The notes under the pieces were generated by a model. The model was not told where the DNA came from and searched no databases. It saw only the letters and a list, made by a program, of their open reading frames with translations. Source: Isochrysis galbana (lineage: Eukaryota > Haptophyta > Isochrysidales > Isochrysidaceae). Taken from it: DNA of 64,000 nt. A program made the translations under genes and the position numbers. The DNA lies in NCBI GenBank assembly GCA_018136815.1, contig CM030935.1:905024-969023 (forward strand), given 5' to 3'. Below are positions 30,616 through 41,400 of the stretch, piece after piece. The stretch's first letter is position 1. Each line of letters starts with the position of its first letter.

Positions 30616-31085
30616 TCCTCATCCACGGTGAAGTGATAATTGGACTGCTGAGAAAGTTGACAGTTCTCCCCGTCAATCAGCAGCGATGGTTTTGGGGCAT
30701 TGAGGCTCAGAGTTCCAGGGAGATTCGCGAGTAGTTCGCGAGACAGTGATGACAGAGACTGTTGGACCCGGTGCAGTGATTGAGGCCCGATGGTTGCTCC
30801 GCGGAGCGTAGTCGGTGGCAGTGACAATGAATTTTGTTCAACAACGAATTCGTTGTTGGCCCAATTTCCAACCTTGTGTTGGGTGAAGAGGCTCGGTGAG
30901 CGTGCGCTGAGGCGCACGCGAGAAGGGACTGATCCCCTCTCGGCGGGGGTACCATGTTTGGCCCCATCCTTATGGGGCCCAGTGATAGTCAGCAACATTG
31001 TGTAGATCATAGGCATGAACATAGCGCTAGCGCAACGGCGAGATCACATGTCCCGACAACACCCCACGTTGCCACTATGGGAATA
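30616..31085 (-). repeat. 5' LTR of the Ty1/copia element
   Basis: Assigned because it is repeated in the opposite orientation at 1384-1800 and sits directly 5' of the gag ORF. Typical shared words are GGGGCCAAACATGGTACCCC and CACCCAACACAAGGTTGG. No second LTR is found downstream of the ORF, so exact ends cannot be set. Confidence 0.6.
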
Positions 31086-31255
31086 GAACCTACACATATA
31101 CAAAAGAACTCACTTGAGTCCACACAGTAGCCCTTAGAACGGTGCGTGAGCTAAGAAGACCAGTGGAGCGAGAGCCCGAGCGAAAAGAAACGTTTCGTGA
31201 GCGGGTTCACATCGCCGCAGGGAGCCAGGCGTGTGAGTGCCCCGCCCATCCAGCG

Positions 31256-32353
31256 ATGGAAGCCATGGATGAAGAAGGACAGGGGCTCTATCCGCAGAAA
31301 CCGAGCGAGATCGCCACCCCCGCAAAGCTACCCCATTATGCGCTCCCCAACTTCTCCACCGTGCTGCCAACGTACACAAACTACGAGGCAGACGCGGTCG
31401 TTTCGGCATTCCGCGTCGGCAACTTCTACTCCATCAAAGACTTGCCCGAGAACCTTCGGCCGGGACAAGTGGCGAGGCAACGGTTCCAGAAGATCCTAGA
31501 GAATCGCCAGCAATCTGAGACGTGCGACACCTATCAGCCCAAACGCACATGCTTCTCGGAATTTGAGTACATACCCTCACCATATTCCATTGCTGAGACC
31601 ATGGCTCGAGAGGAGCGCCTAGCCCATGAGAAGAAGGTCAGCCAATTCGGAAATGGCTCTGAATGGCGACCATCGGGCGTGGGCTTTACGGGCAAGCATG
31701 AAGACTTCGGTCGCACGGGCGAATTCAACGTGCACGCAAATGGTCCTGAGCCCTATGAAGCAGCAGAGGACCAAGCACTTCGTCAAAAATGGCTCATGGA
31801 CGCTGCGATTCTTTCCGGTCCGTTTAGACCAGCAGGGCGGGTGAAGGGGAGCAATGGAGAGGCCGCGAACGAGGTGCCATCGGCGAGGCAGCTCCCCGAG
31901 ATTGTCGAGCAACTCCATTTGCAATTGGTTGCGGATTGGTCTGACTATCCGTTCGTGGTATGCTCAACTGAGGATGAGCACATAGTGGTTCGGTTTGAGC
32001 TTGCCGTTCTCGAAACAGCGCCAGGGCTTCAGCCATACATGAACTCTTTTGCCCGCAGCAATCATATCGTAGCTAAGTACATGCTAAAGAAGGTCGTCGA
32101 GGATTGGAACGTGACACCAGGCGACGGAATGCTATACTTCACTTTCAGGCCACCATGGATCAAGGCACCAGTGACGGACACCTTCTACTCGCTTCATCCA
32201 GAACAGCGGCACTTTCAGGAAAAGAAAAAGAAGACGCCCTCAACAGCTACGCGAGAGCTAGACAGTAACTTTAACCAGATTGATCCAGTGGAAACTGAGA
32301 CTGAGCACTCGATCATGGGAACGGGCAACACTGAGCTCCCGTATATGGCCTAA
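31256..32353 (+). CDS. Unassigned 365-residue protein, possibly axonemal
   Basis: Single open frame with an ATG at 31256 (MEAMDEEGQGLYPQKPSE). The frame is open further 5' but without an ATG. The protein is hydrophilic with no signal or TM helix. Distinct parts are an N-terminal segment (YALPNFSTVLPTYTNYEADA), a basic/aromatic middle with short proline-turn motifs (EWRPSGVGFTGKHEDF, LSGPFRPAGR), a folded-looking block at about residues 220-310 (VVRFELAVLETAPGLQPYMN, KKVVEDWNVTPGDGMLYFTF) and a charged tail. PF-x-P-x-G elements recall short motifs in CFAP-type flagellar proteins, but the resemblance is weak. Composition and length argue for a real gene; function is unknown. Confidence 0.7.
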   Translation: MEAMDEEGQGLYPQKPSEIATPAKLPHYALPNFSTVLPTYTNYEADAVVSAFRVGNFYSIKDLPENLRPGQVARQRFQKILENRQQSETCDTYQPKRTCFSEFEYIPSPYSIAETMAREERLAHEKKVSQFGNGSEWRPSGVGFTGKHEDFGRTGEFNVHANGPEPYEAAEDQALRQKWLMDAAILSGPFRPAGRVKGSNGEAANEVPSARQLPEIVEQLHLQLVADWSDYPFVVCSTEDEHIVVRFELAVLETAPGLQPYMNSFARSNHIVAKYMLKKVVEDWNVTPGDGMLYFTFRPPWIKAPVTDTFYSLHPEQRHFQEKKKKTPSTATRELDSNFNQIDPVETETEHSIMGTGNTELPYMA

Positions 32354-33344
32354 GTATGGCTTGAGCAGTTGGGAAAGTCCTCCTTTGTCATCTTTGTGTC
32401 TCTACGTTATTCGATGCTGTGTATCATTTACCATTCCTTGGGTACCCTGGGATCACCATGGTGCAAATCTGCAAATCTTCCATTCCCATCCGTATTAAAC
32501 CTTATTTTAATATTCTCACCGCACACATGGACATGGCCGTGGGCTCACTCCTTCAACTTAGCGCGGCAAAAACTTTCTATTAACCTTTTAATATTCTCAC
32601 CGCACACATGGCCGTGGGCTCACTCCTTTAACTTAGCGCGCCAAAAACTTTCTATTTCTACACCCCCAGTCTCCCGGCCCTCCCCCCCCCCCCCCCCCCG
32701 GCCATCAGGCGGCTCCCCCCGGGCACTACTCTACTGGTTGGGGTGAAGGGCTTAGATATAGATATGGTCCGGTGCCCCCCCCCCCCCCCCCTGTGATCTT
32801 TCTCCCACTTCCTCCTGTGTCCCGGGCAAGCGGCGGCCTCGGTCCCGACTTATCCTGTAAACAAACGCGGGACCTACTAATTGTGGCTGAGTGGCTGAGG
32901 GAGTGGAGTGGCTGTGGGCCTGTGGCTGTGGCTCGTGATTCAGAGAATTGTTGAGGTATGGGATGGGGCCCTCCAGAGGCGACCGTGCTCACGGAGGGCT
33001 GAGCACAGCAGGGAGCACTGGGGACTGGGGCTGGAGGGAGGCATGGCACCGGACACCGGACCGGCGGGAACACCGCTCACACGAGCATGGGGCGACGGCG
33101 GTCGAGAGAGCTCGCCCAGAGCCCCTGGGAGTGCGGCCATGGGCCATGGGCGCGACTCTCGGAAACTCTGGGACAGGAGATAACGCGGGAAACACACGGG
33201 GGCCTTTGTGATGCATATAGCATTCTCCGTTTTTGCTACTGCGGATCTCGGGTGGGGGCTCTTTGTGTTTCTCCTCTGGCGCGGGGTTGTCCGTGGCTTT
33301 TTGTGTTGGGGCCGGTGGGCTGAAGGTGTAGGTGGTGCATTTTA
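32354..33344. other. Intergenic; ~80-bp imperfect duplication and poly-C runs
   Basis: TTTTAATATTCTCACCGCACACATGG followed by GTGGGCTCACTCCTT and AACTTTCTATT occurs twice between about 32505 and 32665. C-homopolymer runs lie at 32680-32700 and 32776-32793. No gene is supportable. Confidence 0.5.
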
Positions 33345-33915
33345 GAACGTCGGCGTGGTCTACTACTAGCTACTAGCTAGCTACTAGCTGCTGCCATGAG
33401 TCTAAGAATGTTTCTTTGTGAATGTAACCTCCTTTAAATTTTGTGTATGTGTCGTTGTCGTTGTTAGAAAAGCATTGTTCGCACTCTTCTCTTGTGAAGG
33501 GGGTGGCGGTTCCGTCCGAGTAGACAATGTGTATCATATAACAATCTAGGGAGCTCCACAGCTCCGCCCATAGCGGTGGGACGTGGGGGCCGCGCGAGTT
33601 CGGGTGTTGGGGTTATGCCAGATGGGTTGCGAGAGTGCCCCCGCTTCGCTTAGGCTTACTTAGCTGGGTGAGCGGGAGTGTGCGTATTGTTGTCTCCAGC
33701 GCTTTCTTCAATTTCTTCCATAAAAGGGGATAGGCGGCTCGCTCCGAAGATGCCTTCCCTTAGCCTGTGCGCGGGTATCGTCGATACCACCGCTGCTCTC
33801 TCTGCCCGGGCTGGCCCGACAGAACCACGCGACAAAGACTTGTTTCCAGTTGGCCTGGCGGGGGTCTAAATAGTTGAGTATCCATTTGGCTCGCAGCGCT
33901 TTTACGTGGTTGGGC
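33345..33915 (-). pseudogene. LINE ORF2 fragment (post-RT region)
   Basis: Minus-strand translations NHVKALRAKWILNYLDPRQA and WKQVFVAWFCR (near 33915-33800) match NHVHVKALQAKWILNYLD and WKQVLDAWFCR of the LINE at 15601-16856. Further on (33570-33400) LWAELWSSLDCYMIHIVYSD parallels TWAKLWNKLECNAIHNVF. Frames are interrupted, so this is a dead piece. At 33915 it joins abruptly to a piece of the same family in the opposite orientation. Confidence 0.65.
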
Positions 33916-33920
33916 CGAGC

Positions 33921-34000
33921 TTAAAATGAGCCAATTCGCCGACGACACTCAACTCATGGCACCCGACTATCACAACCTGCGGCGGTAGCCCTGAAATGGG
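33921..34000 (+). pseudogene. Inverted LINE RT fragment carrying the FADD motif
   Basis: The plus strand reads MSQFADDTQLMAPDYHNLRR before a stop. This is the RT active-site region (compare ISQFADDTQLLAADY near 16560), but on the strand opposite to its neighbours on both sides. It is too short to be functional. Confidence 0.65.
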
Positions 34001-34019
34001 TGACCCTGACCCTGCACAT

Positions 34020-34690
34020 ACAACATCTACCTAGCAGCCGCGCCCGCGTCCCTTAACACTCCCTCTCACTCGCCTTGCGGCTCGTCCCCTCGTGCTCTAC
34101 ATAGGGGTTCAGTGTACGAGGTTTTCGGTGGCAGGCGGCGTGTATGTACCGATCCCCGATGGCCGACTTTTCTCTCGGCCTTCTCTTGTACTCTTGTACT
34201 TGTACCATCGGGCAATCGGTCTTTACTTGATGAGGTTCTCGTGGTTGCTGTCGCGTTGGGTCCTGGGCTTAGGGTGGCATGGTTCATGAAGACGTTGCTG
34301 TTGGGTCGTGAGGGGTTGGGCGTGCGTTGGGTGGAGAGTGGAGAGGCAAGTTTCTTTGCCATGTCGAGCGCTTGTTGTGCCACTAGGGCCAAGTTAGTAG
34401 TCATCACGAGGTCGCCTTTGTCGCTAACTTTGAAGATCGGGGCACTAAGTTCGCGTGCGTCCTTTATTTTTGGCTTTCTGCCTCGGGAGGCTTGGCTCGT
34501 ACGCGTTGGCGAGGTTTTGTTAGGGGGTTCGAGTCCGCGTACGACATACAGGTAAAAGGAGACACAGAGAGCGACCAGGGCTAGCGCCCGGGCAACCGGG
34601 AAGGCTAGCCTCCCCAACGCCACACCCATAGAGAAAGCCACGCGGCTGGGCCTCCACAATGAGGCGGAACGGGAGGCGCCTCCCCGCAAA
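34020..34690 (-). pseudogene. LINE 3' end: extreme C-terminus of ORF2 and 3' UTR
   Basis: The minus strand reads VVRGLEPPNKTSPTRTSQAS, RGRKPKIKDARELSAPIF, then MTTNLALVAQQALDMAKKLA. It matches the ORF2 end of the LINE at 46115-47050 (LVRGLEASNKTSPARTHQAS, RGRKPKIKDARDLSAPIF). The 3' UTR match extends to the words AGAGCAC.AGGGGACGAGCC at about 34080-34100. It abuts the truncated gypsy LTR at 34757 across a poly-C patch. Confidence 0.7.
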
Positions 34691-34756
34691 AGCTAGCAAA
34701 AAGGCCCGCCCCCCCCCCCCCCCCCCTCCCCTGACGCCAGACCCAAGGTAGCGCAC

Positions 34757-35118
34757 GTGGGTGTCGCATTCGCGAATCGACACTCGTTAGGCTTCGCTCT
34801 TCTCTTCGTCGTTCGGTATTTATCGTTATAATTCTCTCGTTCTCGTTCTCGGTCAAAAGCTTCGCTTGGATGCATGGGATCGTGGGTTGTGGAGCGCCCT
34901 CTCTCTTTCTCTCGAAAGAGAAGGGAAGTTTCCCCACCTCTCTTCCTCCCAGGCGCCTCGCAGATAGGTTTAATTTGCTATCTCCCCTGCGGTTCTTTAT
35001 CTGCTTCTGGGGGCAATCAGGTTTAATTTGCGATCTCTTCGTACCTCCTCCTTAAGCATATCGCACTTCTCTCGTCTTATTTGGTAAGTCTCTTGGAATC
35101 CTGTGCGGCAAGATTGCC
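34757..35118 (+). repeat. 5' LTR of the gypsy element, 5'-truncated
   Basis: It begins inside the LTR at GGTGTCGCATTCGCGAATCG and is collinear with 43660-43751 plus 47401-47680 up to AAGATTGCCC. About 620 bp of the LTR's 5' part, present at 43039-43659, are missing. The LTR copies diverge at 35119. The following leader differs from the leader/gag start seen after the LTRs at 17846 and 47401, suggesting a deletion or a different sub-lineage. Confidence 0.7.
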
Positions 35119-35463
35119 CACCATCCCGATAATTGGCGATATGGGACAGGCGATGGCGCCCATTCGCCGTACTACTGCCAGCCGTTCATTCGCTTCCTTT
35201 GCGAGGGCGAGCCGGAGATCCCCGACGCCCACCGCGCCTACCTTCGTCGTCTCGTCGTCCTCGGCCGCAACCGCCGTTAGGGAATAGGCGAGGCCGCCGC
35301 CATATGCTTCGTTGACTTCTCAATTCCTCGGCGGCCTGGACCGCCACCCCTCTCGCCTCTCGATACTTCTGTCACTCCCTTTCGCGTTTCATTTCGTACC
35401 TCTAACGTTTCGCCTCTCCGATCTACGAGCTCGCCGTCCCTCGGACGGCTGAGCAAATCCTTC

Positions 35464-38400
35464 TTGTTGTCTTTGCAACCTGGGGATGCTACCCTAGGTT
35501 GCGATGCCGTCGTTCCCGAAGTTCGCGTTTTCGTTTCAGTCGTTCAATCGATCCGGAGTCACCCCCATCTGCTCATGTGCGGTGGGGACGATTCGACTCC
35601 GGGAGTCCCGTTCTCTCTCGCCGTTCGTTCGCTACCTCCTTCGTCGCTCTCGTCGTCCTCGAATCATTCGTTCAATGCTCTCGATTACGAGCGCTCAACG
35701 CTAGTTCTTGCCTTGAGCCCCGTCGCTGCCGACCCGTCTGCTGTCGCCAGTCAAATCCTGGATGGACTGGCCGATTTGTTCCCTCGAAACTCGCCGTTAA
35801 GCTGCCTTGGCCGTGCCAGCGAGGTTAGCCCCTCCGGATGGACGGTGGCCTACACCCTCGCTGTTCGCCGTTGGCTCGCGCCGCCTACGATAGTCGCGCC
35901 AACCCGATTGGGTTGGCAACCGATACCGACTAGCTCGTCAGGGGAATCGTTCGCTGACGGAGGGGTATTCGCCAACATGCCCTCCGTTGTACAACGCGCA
36001 TTCCGTCGATTGTTCCGTTCTCAGCCTGCTCTATTCTCGTCCGACTCACTTCCGGCTGCCGCGTCCCGTTCTCTTCGGATGGCTCGCACATTAGCCGCTT
36101 CGTCTCCGTCGATTCCGGTCACACGCAGTCCCGTTTCCGTTTCCGCTGTCGTTCCGCTTTGCCAGCTTTCAGTGCGCCTGACTTTGATTCCGGCCGCTGA
36201 GGATTTGCTCGTTCATCTCTCGCGCACTCGTCCTTCCTTGAAGGAGGGAGAGGCCCTCTCGTACGTTCTCGATCTTGCTTTTCAACGCGCCGCCGCCCAC
36301 GGTGCCGCTCACGTAACGCCGAAAGATATCGCCGAGGCGGCACAGCTCGTTCTTCGGCCTAGCCAACCAGCTGAGTCTCCGGCTCAGGTATTGCCCGTCC
36401 ACTTCGACGACATTTGTGCCACGCTCGGCGACATTAGGCGTGACGTCGAGGCCGCGCAGACCGACGGCATCCCGCCCCCTTGCGTCTTGGTTATCGGCGA
36501 GACGAGTGGAGTAGTCTCGTCCATGTTTCGGCTTGCTGGCGCGGATGTGGCGACGTGCGATCTGTTCCCGTCTGAAGTCGATTACGTTCCGCACTTCGAC
36601 GGGGATGCCGATCTCGTCCAAGACCTTGGTTGGGACTTGATTATCGCGCACCCGCCGTGCACCTATCTCTCGAACGCTGGCTTGAGATGGATCCACTCTA
36701 ACCCGCAGCGTATGTCCGATACGATCTCTGCCGCGGCTCAATTTCGTCGTCGCTTGAACGCCAGGGCTCCGTTTCTGGCGGTGGAGAATCCGAAAATGCA
36801 CCACTACGCCAAATCGCTACTCGGAGGTCTGGAAGCTACGCAATACGTCCATCCATGGCAACATGGAACGGGCCACACTAAGGCTACGGGGCTCTACCTT
36901 TCGCCTAGCCTCCCACCGCTCGTGCCGACTTGCATTGTTCCTGGTCGCGAGCACGCTATGGCGAACCTGCCCATGTCCCCTCATCGCGGCTCGATGCGCA
37001 GCCGCACTTACGTGGGCATAGCTGGTGCGATGGCAATGCAATGGATGCCCGTCGTTCTGGACTACTGCCGCCGTACTCCGAATCGTCCGGCCGCGTCCGC
37101 CGCCTCTCTTCTATCTCAGGCTCGTGACCTGCAATCGAGCCAATTGGCGGCTCACGCTCGTTCCAGTTCCGAATCATCGAATGTTTCGAGTGTCGCCGCG
37201 ATTGATATGGAGTGGCGGCCGTGGCTAGGGTCGCCCCGCTCGCCGTTGTTACCCGTCCGTCCCGCTCGGATGATTCGCAAGGTCCGCAACCGCTGGCGTG
37301 TATGGACGGCGGTACGCGGGACGCAAGGCTCGATATCGTATGCCTGGTTGCCGTTGTCTCCGTCGTTAGCGTCGGCTCTCGATGCGGAAGTCAGCCTTCA
37401 CTCGTCTGCGGTGGAGGAGGAGCCGTTGCCGATCCTTGCTCCCCCTCCCCCTCCCTCGTCCTCGTCGCCGTTCGTGCCGATGCCTCCTCTCTTGGAGACG
37501 TGCGCCTCCGTTTCGTTTCCGGACACGTTCACGCCGGAGGGCTGGCATGCCGCCTTGCGCCTAACCTGGTCCGGCCAGGAACGCCTCGCTCTGCTTCCGA
37601 CACCGCCATCTCGCCTAGGCGTGGGTGCCTTGCCAGACCTGCATCCGCCGCTGCCTCCGCTCGACCGCCCCGCTCGCCACTCAGTTGCTGAGGTCATCGC
37701 CGACCATAAGCAGCGGCACGCCGCCTTCGTTCCCTCGGGCTTCACGCCTGCTCTCAGCCTTCCTGCTGTTGTCGCTTCTGTGACCAGGGAGGTACCGGCG
37801 AGGCTTGTCTCCGACACGCCGCCGAGCCTCTACCCCCGTCACTGCCTATATGTTCGCGATCTTATCGTTTACCGTCAATCCGCTACGGGCCCTACTCGTT
37901 ATATCGTCGATTCCGCTCTCGCCGTCAACAAGACTCTCGCCGACACGGGAGCCGGCCCCTCGGTTGTGACCACCGAGTTGTTGGCTGCATTGCCCCGCGA
38001 CGCTTGCGTCTTGATCGAACGCGCTTCGGACCGACCTGCCGTTGTCGGACCGGATGGTAACCCCCTTCGAACTCGCGGCTACGCTACGTTGGTTTTCTCC
38101 CTCTCCGGCGTCGAATTTCGGCACCGCTTTCTCGTCGTCGAAGGCGCGCCTATGCTTCTCCTGGGAAACGATTTCCTGGAAGCATACGCCGCCTGTATCG
38201 AACTGTCGCCTGATGCGAAACGTGATGGCCGCTTGACCCTTGTAGTCAACAATCGTCGTGTTCCATCCCTCGTGTCCACTCGCCCTCGTCTCTCTTCGGC
38301 ACCGTTAGTCGCTATGATCTCCGCCGACTCACCTCAGCCGGATGACTCGCCGCTCGTCCCCATTGCGGACGATCTCTCATCCTGCCAGGCTCACGACGCG

Positions 38401-41400
38401 TCGCCGCCGGCGATGCCGACTTCGGTTCCATTGCCGCCCCTCGATCCCGAGCTTGAGCCACCCCCTCGTCTCGACTTCACTCGTAGTCCGCCTTCGTCTC
38501 CTTCCCGCTCGTCTGCCGCCGTCGAAATTGAGCCACTCTTCGCCGACGTCTCCACGTCGGCCGCTGCGTCGAAAGAGTTTGCTCTGTACACCAGGCAGCC
38601 TATCACTATCCCCTCGCGATCGAGGGGTACGTTCTCCGTTCGCCTGCCGCTGGAGATCATCGAGAACTACCCCGACTCCGCCATCCTCGTCGACCGTCTA
38701 CCGCCTCGTGACGGTCTCGATTCTCCTCCAATGGTCGCCACCAGCGTCGAAACCCCCACTCCGGAAGGGGAGGTGTTGATCACGGTCTGGAACTTGGCGC
38801 CACGTCCTGTAACCCTTCCCGCGTACTCGCCGGTGGCGTCGGCCCACATCGAGTACAAGCTGCACGAAGCGCGGTCAACTGCTGCCGGTGAAGGAGACGA
38901 CCCCGAGTCCTCGCTCACCGAGGCACAGCGCGCGCTCCTGAACGCTATCACCATCGATCCCGACGAGCAATTGTCGCCGTCCCAGAAGCAACGCGTACGC
39001 TACCTGTTGGCACGGCATATCGACGCGTTCGCCCTCGACCCGAAGAACCCTCGGCACACGCACGTCATGGAGGTCGAGCTGCCTCTCCTCCCCGGCGCTA
39101 CAGCCCACCGGCACGCTCCGTCCAAGATGGGCGACGAGGGCCGTGCCATCGTCGACAAGCACGTCGCCGAGATGGAGGCGGCAGGCATCATTCGTAAGTC
39201 CAATTCGCCATGGGCTTCGCGGGTTGTTCTCGTCGGCAAGAAAGACGGATCCGTTCGCTTCTGCGTCGACTATCGGGACACGAACTCGAAGCTTCGCATC
39301 TCGGACAGCCCTCTACCGCTCACCGTCGAGGCTATCGACCGTCTATCTCGAGGCCAAGGTTCTCGAGATTCTCTTTTTCTTTGTCTGCTCGATCTGGCCT
39401 CCGGCTTCTGGTGCCTGCCTATCAAGGAGGAGGACAAGCCCATCACGGCGTTCTGCACCCACCGCCAGAAGTACGAGTTCAATTACCTCCCGTTCGGCGT
39501 CCAATCCGGCCCTTCCTACATGTGCCGTCTCATGGACGCGGTGCTCCAAGGCCTCGCATGGGAAATTTGCATGCCGTACCTGGACGACATCGGGATTTGG
39601 TCGACAGGTACAGGCAGCACTCTTGAGGAACGCGTCGACGCCTCCTTCGAGCAGATGCTCCATCGTCTCGACCTCGTCCTCGAACGGCTCCGATGGGCCG
39701 GTCTCTCATGTAAGGCCTCCAAGTGCATCTTGTTCGCTATCAAGGGCGAGTACCTCGGGCACGTCGTTTCTCGTCGTGGTCTCGAGATGGACCCCAAGAA
39801 AGTCGAGGCGGTACGCTCGATCGATCCGCGTCACATCAACTCGCTCGAAAAGGTCCGCTCGTTTCTCGGTCTTTGCTCGTACTACCGTCGGTTCATCAAG
39901 GGCTTCGCGCACGTCGCGGCCCCTCTCACCGACCTCACGCGTACGGGTGTCGATGTGGCCACCGTCTCTCAGTCACCTGAGTGCCAGACCGCGATCCGCC
40001 GCCTCATCGATCTCATCACGTCTGCTCCAGTGTTGGCTGCGCCTCGTCACGACAAGGAGTTCATCGTCAAGACGGACGCGGCCAGTACTCTGGGTATCGG
40101 CGGAGTCCTGTCGCAAATTGACGACCACGGGCACGAGCATGTCGTCGCGTATTACGGTCGCCGTCTTACCGCCGTGGAGCGTCATTGGACCACCACCGAG
40201 GTGGAGCTTCTCGCTGCCCTGGAAAGTATTCGTACTTGGCGACCGTACCTTTGGGGCCGACACTTCCGCCTCGTCATTGATCACCAAGCTCTCCGTTGGT
40301 TGCACACCATGAAGGACACCGTCCAGGGTGGGCCGGCGTCGCGCCTGATGCGATGGGCACTCAAGTTGTCGGAGTATCGCTTCACCGTCGAGCACAAGCC
40401 GGGTGCTAATCACAAAGATGCAGATGGCGTGTCACGCTTGGTGGCGGCAGACGATGGAACGTCGGAGACGTCCGCTCCTAAGCAGGGGGGTGGGCAGCTG
40501 CTAGCCGCCGTCGTTCCTAACTCTCGCTCCACCACAGCATCGGATGGGCAGCCGCAAGTTGTCGCCGCCTCTCGTTCTCGTACCACAACGGCATCCAGTC
40601 TGCAAGCCGACGAACGGTCGTCCAGGTTGTCCTCTACGACCAGGGATTCTATCAACCTCTCCTACCTCGACGTCGGTACACCCAACGCCGAGGCGCTCAA
40701 GGAGGCACAGGCCGAGGACCCCGACTGCCACGACCTCATTCGCTTCCTCTCCTCGTCTCCCCACAACCCCGATCTCGATCACCGTCGTTTGCGCTGGCTC
40801 AGTCGCGAATCCTCGCGATGCCTGTTGCGATCTGGACTACTCTACCGGCGAGTGCCGACGAGAGATGGCGAGAAGCTCTGCCTCTACGTGCCGAAGACGA
40901 TGCGCCGTGCCTACCTTGAAGCCTTTCACGACCACCTGTGCCACCTCGGCGACAACCGGATAGCGCGCCTTTTACGCGACCGATATTTTTGGCCTCGGAT
41001 GAACGCAGACGTCTGTGAGCACGTTCGCCAATGCCATGAATGCACTTTAGCTAAGCCTCCCTTCCGTCACCTCGCAGATCCAAAGGGACCGCAGGTCGGC
41101 GCCTATCCGTTCGACATCGTCTTCTGCGACGTCGTCTCGATGGCTCCTACGCACGACTTCATCAAGGGCTCTCGAGGCTTCGACAAGCTCCTCGTTTTCG
41201 TTGACTCGCTCACTCGTTGGATCGAGGCGGCCCCTCACAACGGCGACCCCTCGAGTGCCGACGCACTTCACGCCTTCATGTCATACGTCGTTTCTCGGCA
41301 CGGAGTACCAAGGCAACTTCGCTCGGACTCCGGCAGCAACCTCGCTAGTCAACTCACCTCGATCATCCTCGAGCGCACCGGCACCGACCTACGGCCGAGC

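Noticed and set aside
31142-31255. Start of the 365-residue protein at the frame's 5' limit
   Set aside because: The codon there is GTG; the first ATG, in good context, is at 31256.
36470-37050. Bacterial or phage contamination explaining the methylase
   Set aside because: The domain lies within one open frame continuous with gypsy protease, RT and integrase, with similar codon style on both sides; a chimeric assembly remains a formal possibility noted in the finding.
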